From Hemileia vastatrix (lineage: Eukaryota > Basidiomycota > Pucciniomycetes > Pucciniales > Zaghouaniaceae), in the NCBI GenBank assembly GCA_030280995.1, contig JASXTE010000015.1, positions 17,126,001 to 17,190,000 of the forward strand: DNA of 64,000 nucleotides, in the 5' to 3' direction. The position numbers were made by a program, and so were the translations under genes. Below, piece by piece: positions 23,341-36,457 of this stretch; within the stretch, counting starts at the first letter, position 1, and each line of letters opens with the position of its first letter. The notes below the pieces were generated by a model, which was not told the origin of the DNA, made no database searches, and saw only the letters and a list, made by a program, of their open reading frames with translations.

Positions 23341-26300
23341 ATGGCCTCCAATCAGGATTCAAGTAAGGTTATGGTCACCCCTCTCACTGACGAATCCTAT
23401 GACACCTGGGAACACATTATGCGTCTTCACTTTGAAGTTCTGGATCTTTTTGGCATTGTTTCTGGACAAGTCCCTGCCCCTGTTCCTCACAATGATGGTT
23501 CACCTTCAGACGCTGAAATCAAAGCTCAACTTGCTTTATGGATCAAAAATGACACCAGGTGCAGGTATGAAATCATCACCAGATTGGATGATGTTAACAA
23601 GAAGCTGGTCAACACTTGCCACACCTCTGCTCAAATGTGGTCAGTTCTTGCAAGAAGACACGCCAGCAATAAAGTTGGATCACGGATTTCTCACTTTCTC
23701 TTTCTGAAGGAGGAGACCCCAAAACTCATGTTGATGCATTCAAAGGCATTAACTTCCATATGATCCGTTCTGGGCTCATCATTCCCCAGGAAATTCTTAT
23801 TTATCTCTTTTTTGCCACTCTTCCACCCTCCTTCAAACATTGGCGTGGTTTGCTCACCAGAGACAGACAGGAAATTGATCACCTGCATCTGGATGATGTT
23901 TTATCTTCTTTCCTGGATTACGCTGCTGATGACAAAGTTGTTGATGAATTTCACAATGCTATGTCAAATGTCAATGCTCACTCTGCCTCAGCTAAATCAT
24001 CAAAATCATCCAAATCCAAGGCACGCAGCAAACTCTCATGTTCTGTTCATGGTCAAAATGTTGGACATGATGACAATCATTGCTTTGTTCAACATCCTGA
24101 ACTCCGTCCCAAGAAGAACCAAGCCAACTCAGCTGCCCCATCAAAGGACAATTCCAACAAAGCAACTCCTGTTCCCCCTCCTCAGGAAGAACAACCTGAT
24201 GCCACGGCCAATTGTGCTTTTGTCTTCCCTTCTGATGAAGAATTTCTTTTTACAGCTGTTGCTTGTTTGTCTGAAAAATCAAATTCTGACTGCATTATCA
24301 ACGCTTCTGCTTCCATGGCTTCTCATTCCTCAAACCTTTCTCCAATTATTGATTCTGGGGCCAGCTGTCATATGTTTAACAACAGAGACAGTTTTATCAG
24401 TTTTCAACCTGTCAACATTCGAATTCAACTTGCTGGTATTGGGAAATCAATCTATGCAACTGGAAAAGGAACTGTTGCTGCTTCTGGAGGAATGGAAGGA
24501 AAAGTTTTCTTTTCTGATGCTCTTTATGTCCCTGATCTTGGAAGGAATCTCATCTCCCTGGGACGTCTTTGGAGAACTGGTTGTCTTCTCATTCCTGCAC
24601 CAGTTAATCCTACATCAAACTTCATTATTTCACGTAATGGAAAGAATTATATGGGAGGAGTCATCTCCAATTCATTATTTGAAGTTTCTGTGGTTCCACA
24701 AGGCATGTCTCCCCCTAATTCCTCAGCTCTCTATGCAAAAGCTTCAAGTCAGTCTCTAACTCTTTGGCACAACAGATTAGGACATCCATACGCCCCATAT
24801 ATTCAAAAACTTTTTAATGGAATGGCATCTGATGTATCTAGTTCTAGTTTGTCTGATTCTGAAATGCATTTTTGTGAACCGTGTGTGTTGGGTAAACAAA
24901 CCCATGCTTCCTTTCCTGGCCAGTTGCCTGTTGCCAAAAATCCTCTTGAAGTTATCCACACGGATTTATCTGGGAAAATTCAGCCTCCTTCTTTTGATGG
25001 TTCTCAGTATTACCTTAAGTTCACTGATCAGGCCACTTCATACCGTCATGTTTACCTTCTTTCCTCAAAAGCCCAAGTATTCAAATATTTCTTGGAATAT
25101 AAGGCATCTGTAGAGCTGCAATCTGGCTTCAAAATCAAAAAGCTTGTTTGTGACGGTGGTGGTGAGTATATCAACTCTAGTCTGGTCAACTTTCTTAAAC
25201 AACATGGCATTGCTCTTCAAGTTACGGCTCCTTACACTCCCCAACAAAATCCAATTTCTGAGAGAGGAAACCGTATTACCACTGAAAAATCCAAAACCAT
25301 GATGTTTCATTCTAATGCACCAATTCACTTATGGTCTGAAGCAGTTAAAACAGCAGTATATCTTGAAAACAGATTACCAACCAAAGCTCTTCAAAACAAA
25401 TCAACTCCTTTTGAAGCCTGGAATAAATCCAAACCCAGAGTTTCACACCTCAGAGTTTTTGGTTGTGCTTGCTATGCTTTTCTTGATAAACATCAACGTC
25501 CTGGAAAGTTTTCAGCTAATGCCAGAAAGTGTGTCATGCTTGGATATGAAGTTGGAACAACAAATTATCGTGTTTGGGATCTTGAGCTTAAAAAGATTGT
25601 TATTGCCAAATCTGTGGCCTTCAATGAAAATTTCTTCCCCTTTCTTGACTCCAGATTTAAGCGCCCTCAATGGTCACAACTGATGAAGCAAATTCCAGAT
25701 CAAATTCATGACAGTCAACCACTTCCAACACCTGGCCTTTCCTTTTCTCCAGCTCAATCTCCTTCTGAGTCTCCAACTCCTGATCCATCCTCAGGAAACA
25801 TTTCTGATTCACATTCTGAAGATAATTCTCCTTCTTCTTCTTCTTCCTCTGATTTTCACATGTCAGGCACACCTTCCAATTCAACTCCTTGTCCTTCACC
25901 TGGCCACTTAACAAGATTACCTCATTCCAATGTCCCAGATGAAGAAGGTTCCAGTCAATCTGATCCATCATATTCATCAATTGAGCCAGACAATCCAGCA
26001 GATCCTGATTATGTTCCCTCATCACAATCCCCCAGTTATTCTGACAACTCTTCAGCTGAAACATCCACTCCTGAACATTTACGTCAGATTTATTATGATC
26101 ATTATCAACATGATTCCTACTCTGATTCTCCTGATCCTCTTGGGTTATATGCAGCAAATGCCTTTGCTTTCTCTCTAGAAGCTCCCTTGCTAGCTCATGA
26201 AATTCCTGAACCCCAGTGTTATAAGCAAGCAATCTATTCCAAATATTCAGCAGAATGGGCAGAGGCTGTGAAACATGAACATCAAGCACTTCAGCGTTGT

Positions 26301-27806
26301 AACACTTGGAAAATTGTCCCCAGGCCTGAAAAAGCTAATGTAATTGGCTGCAGGTGGGTTTTCAGGGTTAAACCTAATGCTGATGGTGGTGTTTCAAAGT
26401 TCAAAGCCCGTTGTGTAGCAAAAGGATATTCTCAAATCCTAGGAATAGATTTTCATGAAACTTTTGCACCCACTGGACGGATCACTTCTCTCAGGACCAT
26501 TCTTTCTTTAGCAGCTTATTTTGACTGGGATGTTCATCAAATGGATGTAGTGGCAGCTTTTCTCCAGGGAAACTTAAATGAAACTGTTTATATGGAACAG
26601 CCTGAAGGAACACTAACTGCTGGAAATGAAGGTAAAGTTTGCCAATTGTTGCGTCCTCTTTATGGCATCAAACAAGCTCCCTTTTGCTGGAATTCACGTA
26701 TAAATGACTACTTGTGCAAGCTCAACTTCTCCCCCCTTAAGTGTGATCAGTGTGTGTATGTTTGGAGAAACAAATCACAAATCTGTATCATTTATCTTCA
26801 TGTTGATGATATGGTCATTACTGGTAATCATTTTCTTTGGTTCAAAGACAAAATCAAAACTGAATTTGAGATGGATGATCTTGGTCCTGCCACTTGGATT
26901 TTGGGAATGCGTCTCACCAGGAACAGAACAGCACGTACTCTTTCTTTATCACAAGATTCTTATGCTGAAAAAGTTTTGTCCAACTGGAATATGGCCAACT
27001 GCAATCCCTGTCTTACTCCCTTATCCCCAAATGATTATCCTGTCAAAGCAACCAGTGAAGAAATTGCTGAATTCAATGCTCTGAAAATCAATTACCGCTC
27101 TGCTATTGGTGCACTCAACTATTTGTCTGTAGCAACAAGACCTGATCTCTCTTTTGCAGTTGGTGCATTATCTCAACATCTCATTGAACCAGGTATCAAA
27201 CACTGGCTTGCTGTCAAACACACTTTCAGATATCTGCGTGCCACTTCATCATCATCTCTCACTTTTGGAGGAAAATGCCCAATTCCAAATCATCCATCAC
27301 TCTGTCCTCTTATTTACTCTGACACTGATTATGCTGGGGATCCTGATACCAGGCGCTCAACTGGAGGGTATGTTGCCATACTCAATGGAGGAGCTATTTC
27401 CTGGAGTTCTAAAAAGCAGCAAGTTGTCACTATCTCTAGTACTGAGGCTGAGTTCAGAGGTATTGTGGATGCTGGATGTGAAGCAATTTGGCTGACTAAA
27501 TTACTTACTTCCTTCAATATTCCTAAATCACCTTCACCTTTAATCCTTGCTGACAATGCCAGTTCCATTTCACAATGCAAGGATTCACTCAGATACCGTC
27601 AAAGATCAAAACATGTGGACACTCAACTTTGTTGGATTACTGAAAGCATCAACAAAAATCATTTTCAGCTTCAACACATTTCAACTGAACACATGGTAGC
27701 TGATCTTCTTACAAAATCTTTGGGAAAAGTCAAGCTGTCTTATCTCCTCAAACTCATGGGTCTGATATTAAGGGGGGGTGTTGAAATTTCTGCCTCTAAT
27801 ACCTGA
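23341..27806 (+). pseudogene. C4 gag-pol, frameshifted by a 19-bp deletion
   Basis: It begins with the family start MASNQDSS and is normal for about 120 codons. Then 19 bp are missing (near 23697-23703) relative to the other copies, between two CTTTCTC direct repeats. The frame shifts and closes at about 23763. The remaining 1348 codons (from 23760) are open in the original frame with all protease, integrase, RT and RNase H motifs. Slippage between short direct repeats explains the loss. The copy cannot make a normal capsid. Confidence 0.92.
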
Positions 27807-28670
27807 CCCATTCCTTACTCCAGCTTCTTACCATCGTCTCAAGTCATTCTCCTTGCTTATATCCTCTTTTCCTGACCTTTTCCGCCGAGGAACTTCAAAG
27901 ATACGAGCTCCAGCATCAAGAACAACATTTCTTTCCCACCCGGAGTCAATGTATTGATTCTGGACCTCGAGGACGTGTTTCTTTACCTGGAGTGTGAATC
28001 TTTTCCCCGGCTGGGAACTTTTTCCTTGGATGTGAACCTGTCTCTTTTTCTGTATTGTAGTTTAGTAGTTTTGTCGACGTCGTGTTAGTTTCTATTGTTT
28101 TGGATGGTGGACTTTGTCATATAATGAGCCCTCTCTTTGCCATTTCCGTTTTCCCCATCCAAATCTTTTTCTTTCTCTTTCTCTCTATTCTCTTTATCCC
28201 TTCCACTGCTTCTTCCTGTCCACTGCTTTCCCTTTTGGCCGCATCTGACAGTCTTTGCACTGTGTGGGGAGAATAGAGTCTTTTGTCCAGGTTCTTTCCT
28301 TTTCTTTTCTGTTATCTTTTCTCTGATTCTTTTAGTCCTAACCACAGCAGCTCACACTTGTGTCCCTTATAGTTTTAGCACACGCTTTGTTGTAGTTACT
28401 TGTTGTTGTAAGGTGCACAGTTGCTGATTGACCTGTGTTTAGGTATGTTTGTTTTTGCAATGAAATCCAAATCTTTTTCTTTCTCTTTCTCTCTATTCTC
28501 TTTATCCCTTCCACTGCTTCTTCCTGTCCACTGCTTTCCCTTTTGGCCGCATCTGACAGTCTTTGCACTGTGTGGGGAGAATAGAGTCTTTTGTCCAGTT
28601 TTAGCACACGCTTTGTTGTAGTTACTTGTTGTTGTAAGGTGCACAGTTGCTGATTGACCTGTGTTTAGCT
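27779..28670 (+). repeat. 3' LTR of C4, first part
   Basis: The first 892 bp of a forward LTR, cut at tagct (28666-28670) by C6. The last 24 unique bases follow at 40951-40974. Confidence 0.93.
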
Positions 28671-29586
28671 TGTAGAAGTTTTAGCACAAAGGAAAGCTAA
28701 ACACAGGTCAATCAGCAACTGTGCACCTTACAACAACAAGTAACTACAACAAAGCGTGTGCTAAAACTGGACAAAAGACTCTATTCTCCCCACACAGTGC
28801 AAAGACTGTCAGATGCGGCCAAAAGGGAAAGCAGTGGACAGGAAGAAGCAGTGGAAGGGATAAAGAGAATAGAGAGAAAGAGAAAGAAAAAGATTTGGAT
28901 GACATTGCAAAAACAAACATACCTAAACACAGGTCAATCAGCAACTGTGCACCTTACAACAACAAGTAACTACAACAAAGCGTGTGCTAAAACTATAAGG
29001 GACACAAGTGTGAGCTGCTGTGGTTAGGACTAAAAGAATCAGAGAAAAGATAACAGAAAAGAAAAGGAAAGAACCTGGACAAAAGACTCTATTCTCCCCA
29101 CACAGTGCAAAGACTGTCAGATGCGGCCAAAAGGGAAAGCAGTGGACAGGAAGAAGCAGTGGAAGGGATAAAGAGAATAGAGAGAAAGAGAAAGAAAAAG
29201 ATTTGGATGGGGAAAACGGAAATGGCAAAGAGAGGGCTCATTATATGACAAAGTCCACCATCCAAAACAATAGAAACTAACACGATGTCGACAAAACTAC
29301 TAAACTACAATACAGAAAAAGAGACAGGTTCACATCCAAGGAAAAAGTTCCCAGCCGGGGAAAAGATTCACACTCCAGGTAAAGAAACACGTCCTCGAGG
29401 TCCAGAATCAATACATTGACTCCGGGTGGGAAAGAAATGTTGTTCTTGATGCTGGAGCTCGTATCTTTGAAGTTCCTCGGCGGAAAAGGTCAGGAAAAGA
29501 GGATATAAGCAAGGAGAATGACTTGAGACGATGGTAAGAAGCTGGAGTAAGGAATGGGTCAGGTATTAGAGGCAGAAATTTCAACA
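28671..29586 (-). repeat. 3' LTR of C6
   Basis: This 916-bp reverse LTR is followed by the polypurine complement (ccccccctta). Confidence 0.93.
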
Positions 29587-31234
29587 CCCCCCCTTAATAT
29601 CAGACCCATGAGTTTGAGGAGATAAGACAGCTTGACTTTTCCCAAAGATTTTGTAAGAAGATCAGCTACCATGTGTTCAGTTGAAATGTGTTGAAGCTGA
29701 AAATGATTTTTGTTGATGCTTTCAGTAATCCAACAAAGTTGAGTGTCCACATGTTTTGATCTTTGACGGTATCTGAGTGAATCCTTGCATTGTGAAATGG
29801 AACTGGCATTGTCAGCAAGGATTAAAGGTGAAGGTGATTTAGGAATATTGAAGGAAGTAAGTAATTTAGTCAGCCAAATTGCTTCACATCCAGCATCCAC
29901 AATACCTCTGAACTCAGCCTCAGTACTAGAGATAGTGACAACTTGCTGCTTTTTAGAACTCCAGGAAATAGCTCCTCCATTGAGTATGGCAACATACCCT
30001 CCAGTTGAGCGCCTGGTATCAGGATCCCCAGCATAATCAGTGTCAGAGTAAATAAGAGGACAGAGTGATGGATGATTTGGAATTGGGCATTTTCCTCCAA
30101 AAGTGAGAGATGATGATGAAGTGGCACGCAGATATCTGAAAGTGTGTTTGACAGCAAGCCAGTGTTTGATACCTGGTTCAATGAGATGTTGAGATAATGC
30201 ACCAACTGCAAAAGAGAGATCAGGTCTTGTTGCTACAGACAAATAGTTGAGTGCACCAATAGCAGAGCGGTAATTGATTTTCAGAGCATTGAATTCAGCA
30301 ATTTCTTCACTGGTTGCTTTGACAGGATAATCATTTGGGGATAAGGGAGTAAGACAGGGATTGCAGTTGGCCATATTCCAGTTGGACAAAACTTTTTCAG
30401 CATAAGAATCTTGTGATAAAGAAAGAGTACGTGCTGTTCTGTTCCTGGTGAGACGCATTCCCAAAATCCAAGTGGCAGGACCAAGATCATCCATCTCAAA
30501 TTCAGTTTTGATTTTGTCTTTGAACCAAAGAAAATGATTACCAGTAATGACCATATCATCAACATGAAGATAAATGATACAGATTTGTGATTTGTTTCTC
30601 CAAACATACACACACTGATCACACTTAAGGGGGGAGAAGTTGAGCTTGCACAAGTAGTCATTTATACGTGAATTCCAGCAAAAGGGAGCTTGTTTGATGC
30701 CATAAAGAGGACGCAACAATTGGCAAACTTTACCTTCATTTCCAGCAGTTAGTGTTCCTTCAGGCTGTTCCATATAAACAGTTTCATTTAAGTTTCCCTG
30801 GAGAAAAGCTGCCACTACATCCATTTGATGAACATCCCAGTCAAAATAAGCTGCTAAAGAAAGAATGGTCCTGAGAGAAGTGATCCGTCCAGTGGGTGCA
30901 AAAGTTTCATGAAAATCTATTCCTAGGATTTGAGAATATCCTTTTGCTACACAACGGGCTTTGAACTTTGAAACACCACCATCAGCATTAGGTTTAACCC
31001 TGAAAACCCACCTGCAGCCAATTACATTAGCTTTTTCAGGCCTGGGGACAATTTTCCAAGTGTTACAACGCTGAAGTGCTTGATGTTCATGTTTCACAGC
31101 CTCTGCCCATTCTGCTGAATATTTGGAATAGATTGCTTGCTTATAACACTGGGGTTCAGGAATTTCATGAGCTAGCAAGGGAGCTTCTAGAGAGAAAGCA
31201 AAGGCATTTGCTGCATATAACCCAAGAGGATCAG
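29559..31234 (-). pseudogene. C6 gag-pol, 3' part (RT and RNase H)
   Basis: This is the C-terminal part of the polyprotein from the end of the Ser/Pro-rich linker through RT (MDVVAAF, LHVDDMV) and RNase H to the stop inside the 3' LTR. It is open throughout. Its 5' continuation resumes at 37066 beyond C7, so the gene is broken only by that insertion. Confidence 0.9.
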
Positions 31235-31842
31235 TGTAGAAGTTTTAGCACAGAGGAAAGCTAAACACAGGTCAATCAGCAACTGTGCACCTTACAACAA
31301 CAAGTAACTACAACAAAGCGTGTGCTAAAACTGGACAAAAGACTCTATTCTCCCCACACAGTGCAAAGACTGTCAGATGCGGCCAAAAGGGAAAGCAGTG
31401 GACAGGAAGAAGCAGTGGAAGGGATAAAGAGAATAGAGAGAAAGAGAAAGAAAAAGATTTGGATGGGGAAAACGGAAATGGCAAAGAGAGGGCTCATTAT
31501 ATGACAAAGTCCACCATCCAAAACAATAGAAACTAACACGACGTCGACAAAACTACTAAACTACAATACAGAAAAAGAGACAGGTTCACATCCAAGGAAA
31601 AAGTTCCCAGCCGGGGAAAAGATTCACACTCCAGGTAAAGAAACACGTCCTCGAGGTCCAGAATCAATACATTGACTCCGGGTGGGAAAGAAATGTTGTT
31701 CTTGATGCTGGAGCTCGTATCTTTGAAGTTCCTCGGCGGAAAAGGTCAGGAAAAGAGGATATGAGCAAGGAGAATGACTTGAGACGATGGTAAGAAGCTG
31801 GAGTAAGGAATGGGTCAGGTATTAGAGGCAGAAATTTCAACA
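31235..31842 (-). repeat. 3' LTR of C7 (608 bp, single module)
   Basis: It matches the 916-bp LTR except that one copy of the 308-bp module is absent; only a single atttggatggggaa junction remains. Confidence 0.93.
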
Positions 31843-34800
31843 CCCCCCCTTAATACCAGACCCATGAGTTTGAGGAGATAAGACAGCTTGACTTTTCCTA
31901 AAGATTTTGTAAGAAGATCAGCCACCATGTGTTCAGTTGAAATGTGTTGAAGCTGAAAATGATTTTTGTTGATGCTTTCAGTAATCCAACAAAGTTGAGT
32001 GTCCACATGTTTTGATCTTTGACGGTATCTGAGTGAATCCTTGCATTGTGAAATGGAACTGGCATTGTCAGCAAGGATTAAAGGTGAAGGTGACTTAGGA
32101 ATATTGAAGGAAGTAAGTAATTTAGTCAGCCAGATTGCTTCACATCCAGCATCCACAATGCCTCTGAACTCAGCTTCAGTACTAGAGATAGTGACGACTT
32201 GCTGCTTTTTAGAACTCCAGGAAATAGCTCCTCCATTGAGTATGGCAACATACCCTCCAGTTGAGCGCCTGGTATCAGGATCCCCAGCATAATCAGTGTC
32301 AGAGTAAATAAGAGGACAGAGTGATGGATGATTTGGAATTGGGCATTTTCCTCCAAAAGTGAGAGATGATGATGAAGTGGCACGCAGATATCTGAAAGTG
32401 TGTTTGACAGCAAGCCAGTGTTTGATACCTGGTTCAATGAGATGTTGAGATAATGCACCAACTGCAAAAGAGAGATCAGGTCTTGTTGCAACAGACAAAT
32501 AGTTGAGTGCACCAATAGCAGAGCGGTAATTGATTTTCAGAGCATTGAATTCAGCAATTTCTTCACTGGTTGCTTTGACAGGATAATCATTTGGGGATAA
32601 GGGAGTGAGACAGGGATTACAGTTGGCCATATTCCAGTTGGACAAAACTTTTTCAGCATAAGAATCTTGTGATAAAGAAAGAGTACGTGCTGTTCTGTTC
32701 CTGGTGAGACGCATTCCCAAAATCCAAGTGGCAGGACCAAGATCATCCATCTCAAATTCAGTTTTGATTTTGTCTTTGAACCAAAGAAAATGATTACCAG
32801 TAATGACCATATCATCAACATGAAGATAAATGATACAGATTTGTGATTTGTTTCTCCAAACATACACACACTGATCACACTTAAGGGGGGAGAAGTTGAG
32901 CTTGCACAAGTAGTCATTTATACGTGAATTCCAGCAAAAGGGAGCTTGTTTGATGCCATAAAGAGGACGCAACAATTGGCAAACTTTACCTTCATTTCCA
33001 GCAGTTAGTGTTCCTTCAGGTTGTTCCATATAAACAGTTTCATTTAAGTTTCCCTGGAGAAAAGCTGCCACTACATCCATTTGATGAACATCCCAGTCAA
33101 AATAAGCTGCTAAAGAAAGAATGGTCCTGAGAGAAGTGATCCGTCCAGTGGGTGCAAAAGTTTCATGAAAATCTATTCCTAGGATTTGAGAATATCCTTT
33201 TGCTACACAACGGGCTTTGAACTTGGAAACACCACCATCAGCATTAGGTTTAACCCTGAAAACCCACCTGCAGCCAATTACATTAGCTTTTTCAGGCCTG
33301 GGGACAATTTTCCAAGTGTTACAACGCTGAAGTGCTTGATGTTCATGTTTCACAGCCTCTGCCCATTCTGCTGAATATTTGGAATAGATTGCTTGCTTAT
33401 AACACTGGGGTTCAGGAATTTCATGAGCTAGCAAGGGAGCTTCTAGAGAGAAAGCAAAGGCATTTGCTGCATATAACCCAAGAGGGTCAGGAGAATCAGA
33501 GTAGGAATCATGTTGATAATGATCATAATAAATCTGACGTAAATGTTCAGGAGTGGATGTTTCAGCTGAAGAGTTGTCAGAATAACTGGGGGATTGTGAT
33601 GAGGGAACATAATCAGGATCTGCTGGATTGTCTGGCTCAATTGATGAATATGATGGATCAGATTGACTGGAACCTTCTTCATCTGGGACATTGGAATGAG
33701 GTAATCTTGTTAAGTGGCCAGGTGAAGGACAAGGAGTTGAATTAGAAGGTGTGCCGGACATGTGAAAATCAGAGGAAGAAGAAGAAGAAGGAGAATTATC
33801 TTCAGAATGTGAATCAGAAATGTTTCCTGAGGATGGATCATGAGTTGGAGACTCAGAAGGAGATTGAGCTGGAGAAAAGGAAAGTCCAGGTGTTGGAAGT
33901 GGTTGACTGTCATGAATTTGATCTGGAATTTGCTTCATCAGTTGTGACCATTGAGGGCGCTTAAATCTGGAGTCAAGAAAGGGGAAGAAATTTTCATTGA
34001 AGGCCACAGATTTGGCAATAACAATCTTTTTAAGCTCAAGATCCCAAACACGATAATTTGTTGTTCCAACTTCATATCCAAGCATGACACACTTTCTGGC
34101 ATTAGCTGAAAACTTTCCAGGACGTTGATGTTTATCAAGAAAAGCATAGCAAGCACAACCAAAAACTCTGAGGTGTGAGACTCTGGGTTTGGATTTATTC
34201 CAGGCTTCAAAAGGAGTTGATTTGTTTTGAAGAGCTTTGGTTGGTAATCTGTTTTCAAGATATACTGCTGTTTTAACTGCTTCAGACCATAGGTGAATTG
34301 GTGCATTAGAATGAAACATCATGGTTTTGGATTTTTCAGTGGTAATACGGTTTCCTCTCTCAGAAATTGGATTTTGTTGGGGAGTGTAAGGAGCCGTAAC
34401 TTGAAGAGCAATGCCATGTTGTTTAAGAAAGTTGACCAGACTAGAGTTGATATACTCACCACCACCGTCACAAACAAGCTTTTTGATTTTGAAGCCAGAT
34501 TGCAGCTCTACAGATGCCTTGTATTCCAAGAAATATTTGAATACTTGGGCTTTTGAGGAAAGAAGGTAAACATGACGGTATGAAGTGGCCTGATCAGTGA
34601 ACTTAAGGTAATACTGAGAACCATCAAAAGAAGGAGGTTGAATTTTCCCAGATAAATCCGTGTGGATAACTTCAAGAGGATTTTTGGCAACAGGCAACTG
34701 GCCAGGAAAGGAAGCATGGGTTTGTTTACCCAACACACACGGTTCACAAAAATGCATTTCAGAATCAGACAAACTAGAACTAGATACATCAGATGCCATT

Positions 34801-36299
34801 CCATTAAAAAGTTTTTGAATATATGGGGCGTATGGATGTCCTAATCTGTTGTGCCAGAGAGTTAGAGACTGACTTGAAGCTTTTGCATAAAGAGCTGAGG
34901 AATTAGGGGGAGACATGCCTTGTGGAACCACAGAAACTTCAAATAATGAATTGGAGATGACTCCTCCCATATAATTCTTTCCATTACGTGAAATAATGAA
35001 GTTTGATGTAGGATTAACTGGTGCAGGGATGAGAAGACAACCAGTTCTCCAAAGACGTCCCAGGGAGATGAGATTCCTTCCAAGATCAGGGACATAAAGA
35101 GCATCAGAAAAGAAAACTTTTCCTTCCATTCCTCCAGAAGCAGCAACAGTTCCTTTTCCAGTTGCATAGATTGATTTCCCAATACCAGCAAGTTGAATTC
35201 GAATGTTGACAGGTTGAAAGGTGATGAAACTGTCTCTGTTGTTAAACATATGACAGCTGGCCCCAGAATCAATAATTGGAGAAAGGTTTGAGGAATGAGA
35301 AGCCATGGAAGCAGAAGCGTTGATAATGCAGTCAGAATTTGATTTTTCAGACAAGCAGGCAACAGCTGTAAAAAGAAATTCTTCATCAGAAGGGAAGACA
35401 AAAGCACAATTGGCCGTGACATCAGGTTGTTCTTCCTGAGGAGGGGGAACAGGAGTTGCTTTGTTGGAATTGTCCTTTGATGGGGCAGCTGAGTTGGCTT
35501 GGTTCTTCTTGGGACGCAATTCAGGATGTTGAACAAAGCAATGATTGTCATCATGTCCAACATTTTGACCATGAACAGAACATGAGAGTTTGCTGCGTGC
35601 CTTGGATTTGGATGATTTTGATGATTTGGCTGAGGCAGAGTGAGCATTGACATTTGACATAGCATTGTGAAATTCATCAACAACTTTGTCATCAGCAGCG
35701 TAATCCAGGAAAGAAGATAAAACATCATCCAGATGCAGGTGATCAATTTCCTGTCTGTCTCTGGTGAGCAAACCACGCCAATGTTTGAAGGAAGGTGGAA
35801 GAGTGGCAAAAAAGAGATAAATAAGAATTTCCTGGGGAATGATGAGCCCAGAACGGATCATATGGAAGTTAATGCCTTTGAATGCATCAACATGAGTTTT
35901 GGGGTCTCCTCCTTCAGAAAGAGAAAGAGTAACCATAGAGAGAAAGTGAGAAATCCGTGATCCAACTTTATTGCTGGCGTGTCTTCTTGCAAGAACAGAC
36001 CACATTTGAGCAGAGGTGTGGCAAGTGTTGACCAGCTTCTTGTTAACATCATCCAATCTGGTGATGATTTCATACCTGCACCTGGTGTCATTTTTGATCC
36101 ATAAAGCAAGTTGAGCTTTGATTTCAGCGTCTGAAGGTGAACCATCATTGTGAGGAACAGGGGCAGGGACTTGTCCAGAAACAATGCCAAAAAGATCCAG
36201 AACTTCAAAGTGAAGACGCATAATGTGTTCCCAGGTGTCATAGGATTCGTCAGTAAGAGGGGTGACCATAACCTTACTTGAATCCTGATTGGAGGCCAT
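31815..36299 (-). CDS. C7 gag-pol polyprotein, 1494 aa, intact
   Basis: The complete polyprotein starts at ATG 36297-36299 and stops 28 bp inside the 3' LTR. By reading it is the same protein as in C8 and C10 (Val294, Thr360, His820, Val1482), so despite the different LTR it belongs to the youngest subgroup. All protease, integrase, RT and RNase H motifs listed for C8 are present. It may be autonomous if a 608-bp LTR is enough for transcription and strand transfer. Confidence 0.93.
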   Translation of the reverse strand: MASNQDSSKVMVTPLTDESYDTWEHIMRLHFEVLDLFGIVSGQVPAPVPHNDGSPSDAEIKAQLALWIKNDTRCRYEIITRLDDVNKKLVNTCHTSAQMWSVLARRHASNKVGSRISHFLSMVTLSLSEGGDPKTHVDAFKGINFHMIRSGLIIPQEILIYLFFATLPPSFKHWRGLLTRDRQEIDHLHLDDVLSSFLDYAADDKVVDEFHNAMSNVNAHSASAKSSKSSKSKARSKLSCSVHGQNVGHDDNHCFVQHPELRPKKNQANSAAPSKDNSNKATPVPPPQEEQPDVTANCAFVFPSDEEFLFTAVACLSEKSNSDCIINASASMASHSSNLSPIIDSGASCHMFNNRDSFITFQPVNIRIQLAGIGKSIYATGKGTVAASGGMEGKVFFSDALYVPDLGRNLISLGRLWRTGCLLIPAPVNPTSNFIISRNGKNYMGGVISNSLFEVSVVPQGMSPPNSSALYAKASSQSLTLWHNRLGHPYAPYIQKLFNGMASDVSSSSLSDSEMHFCEPCVLGKQTHASFPGQLPVAKNPLEVIHTDLSGKIQPPSFDGSQYYLKFTDQATSYRHVYLLSSKAQVFKYFLEYKASVELQSGFKIKKLVCDGGGEYINSSLVNFLKQHGIALQVTAPYTPQQNPISERGNRITTEKSKTMMFHSNAPIHLWSEAVKTAVYLENRLPTKALQNKSTPFEAWNKSKPRVSHLRVFGCACYAFLDKHQRPGKFSANARKCVMLGYEVGTTNYRVWDLELKKIVIAKSVAFNENFFPFLDSRFKRPQWSQLMKQIPDQIHDSQPLPTPGLSFSPAQSPSESPTHDPSSGNISDSHSEDNSPSSSSSSDFHMSGTPSNSTPCPSPGHLTRLPHSNVPDEEGSSQSDPSYSSIEPDNPADPDYVPSSQSPSYSDNSSAETSTPEHLRQIYYDHYQHDSYSDSPDPLGLYAANAFAFSLEAPLLAHEIPEPQCYKQAIYSKYSAEWAEAVKHEHQALQRCNTWKIVPRPEKANVIGCRWVFRVKPNADGGVSKFKARCVAKGYSQILGIDFHETFAPTGRITSLRTILSLAAYFDWDVHQMDVVAAFLQGNLNETVYMEQPEGTLTAGNEGKVCQLLRPLYGIKQAPFCWNSRINDYLCKLNFSPLKCDQCVYVWRNKSQICIIYLHVDDMVITGNHFLWFKDKIKTEFEMDDLGPATWILGMRLTRNRTARTLSLSQDSYAEKVLSNWNMANCNPCLTPLSPNDYPVKATSEEIAEFNALKINYRSAIGALNYLSVATRPDLSFAVGALSQHLIEPGIKHWLAVKHTFRYLRATSSSSLTFGGKCPIPNHPSLCPLIYSDTDYAGDPDTRRSTGGYVAILNGGAISWSSKKQQVVTISSTEAEFRGIVDAGCEAIWLTKLLTSFNIPKSPSPLILADNASSISQCKDSLRYRQRSKHVDTQLCWITESINKNHFQLQHISTEHMVADLLTKSLGKVKLSYLLKLMGLVLRGGVEISASNT

Positions 36300-36443
36300 G
36301 ATTTGGTCGAGTCAACAGCAAAGATTTGGAGAGAAAGAAGATGAGATGTGAAGAGGATGATCCAAAATCTGAGAGAAAAGGCTGTTTTATTGTCCAGTAA
36401 GCGGTTTTGTTGTAAGTATTCTTGAGAAAGGTGCTTTAGGCAA

Positions 36444-36457
36444 CTGGGCCCATAACC
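36444..36457 (-). other. Primer binding site of C7
   Basis: CTGGGCCCATAACC (plus strand) abuts the short 5' LTR. Confidence 0.83.

Noticed and set aside
23812..24759. A 315-codon open frame overlapping gag/protease in another frame, present in every copy
   Set aside because: The copies are nearly identical, so repeated openness is not independent evidence. The product is Leu/Ile/Pro-biased with no motif and no start context of note.
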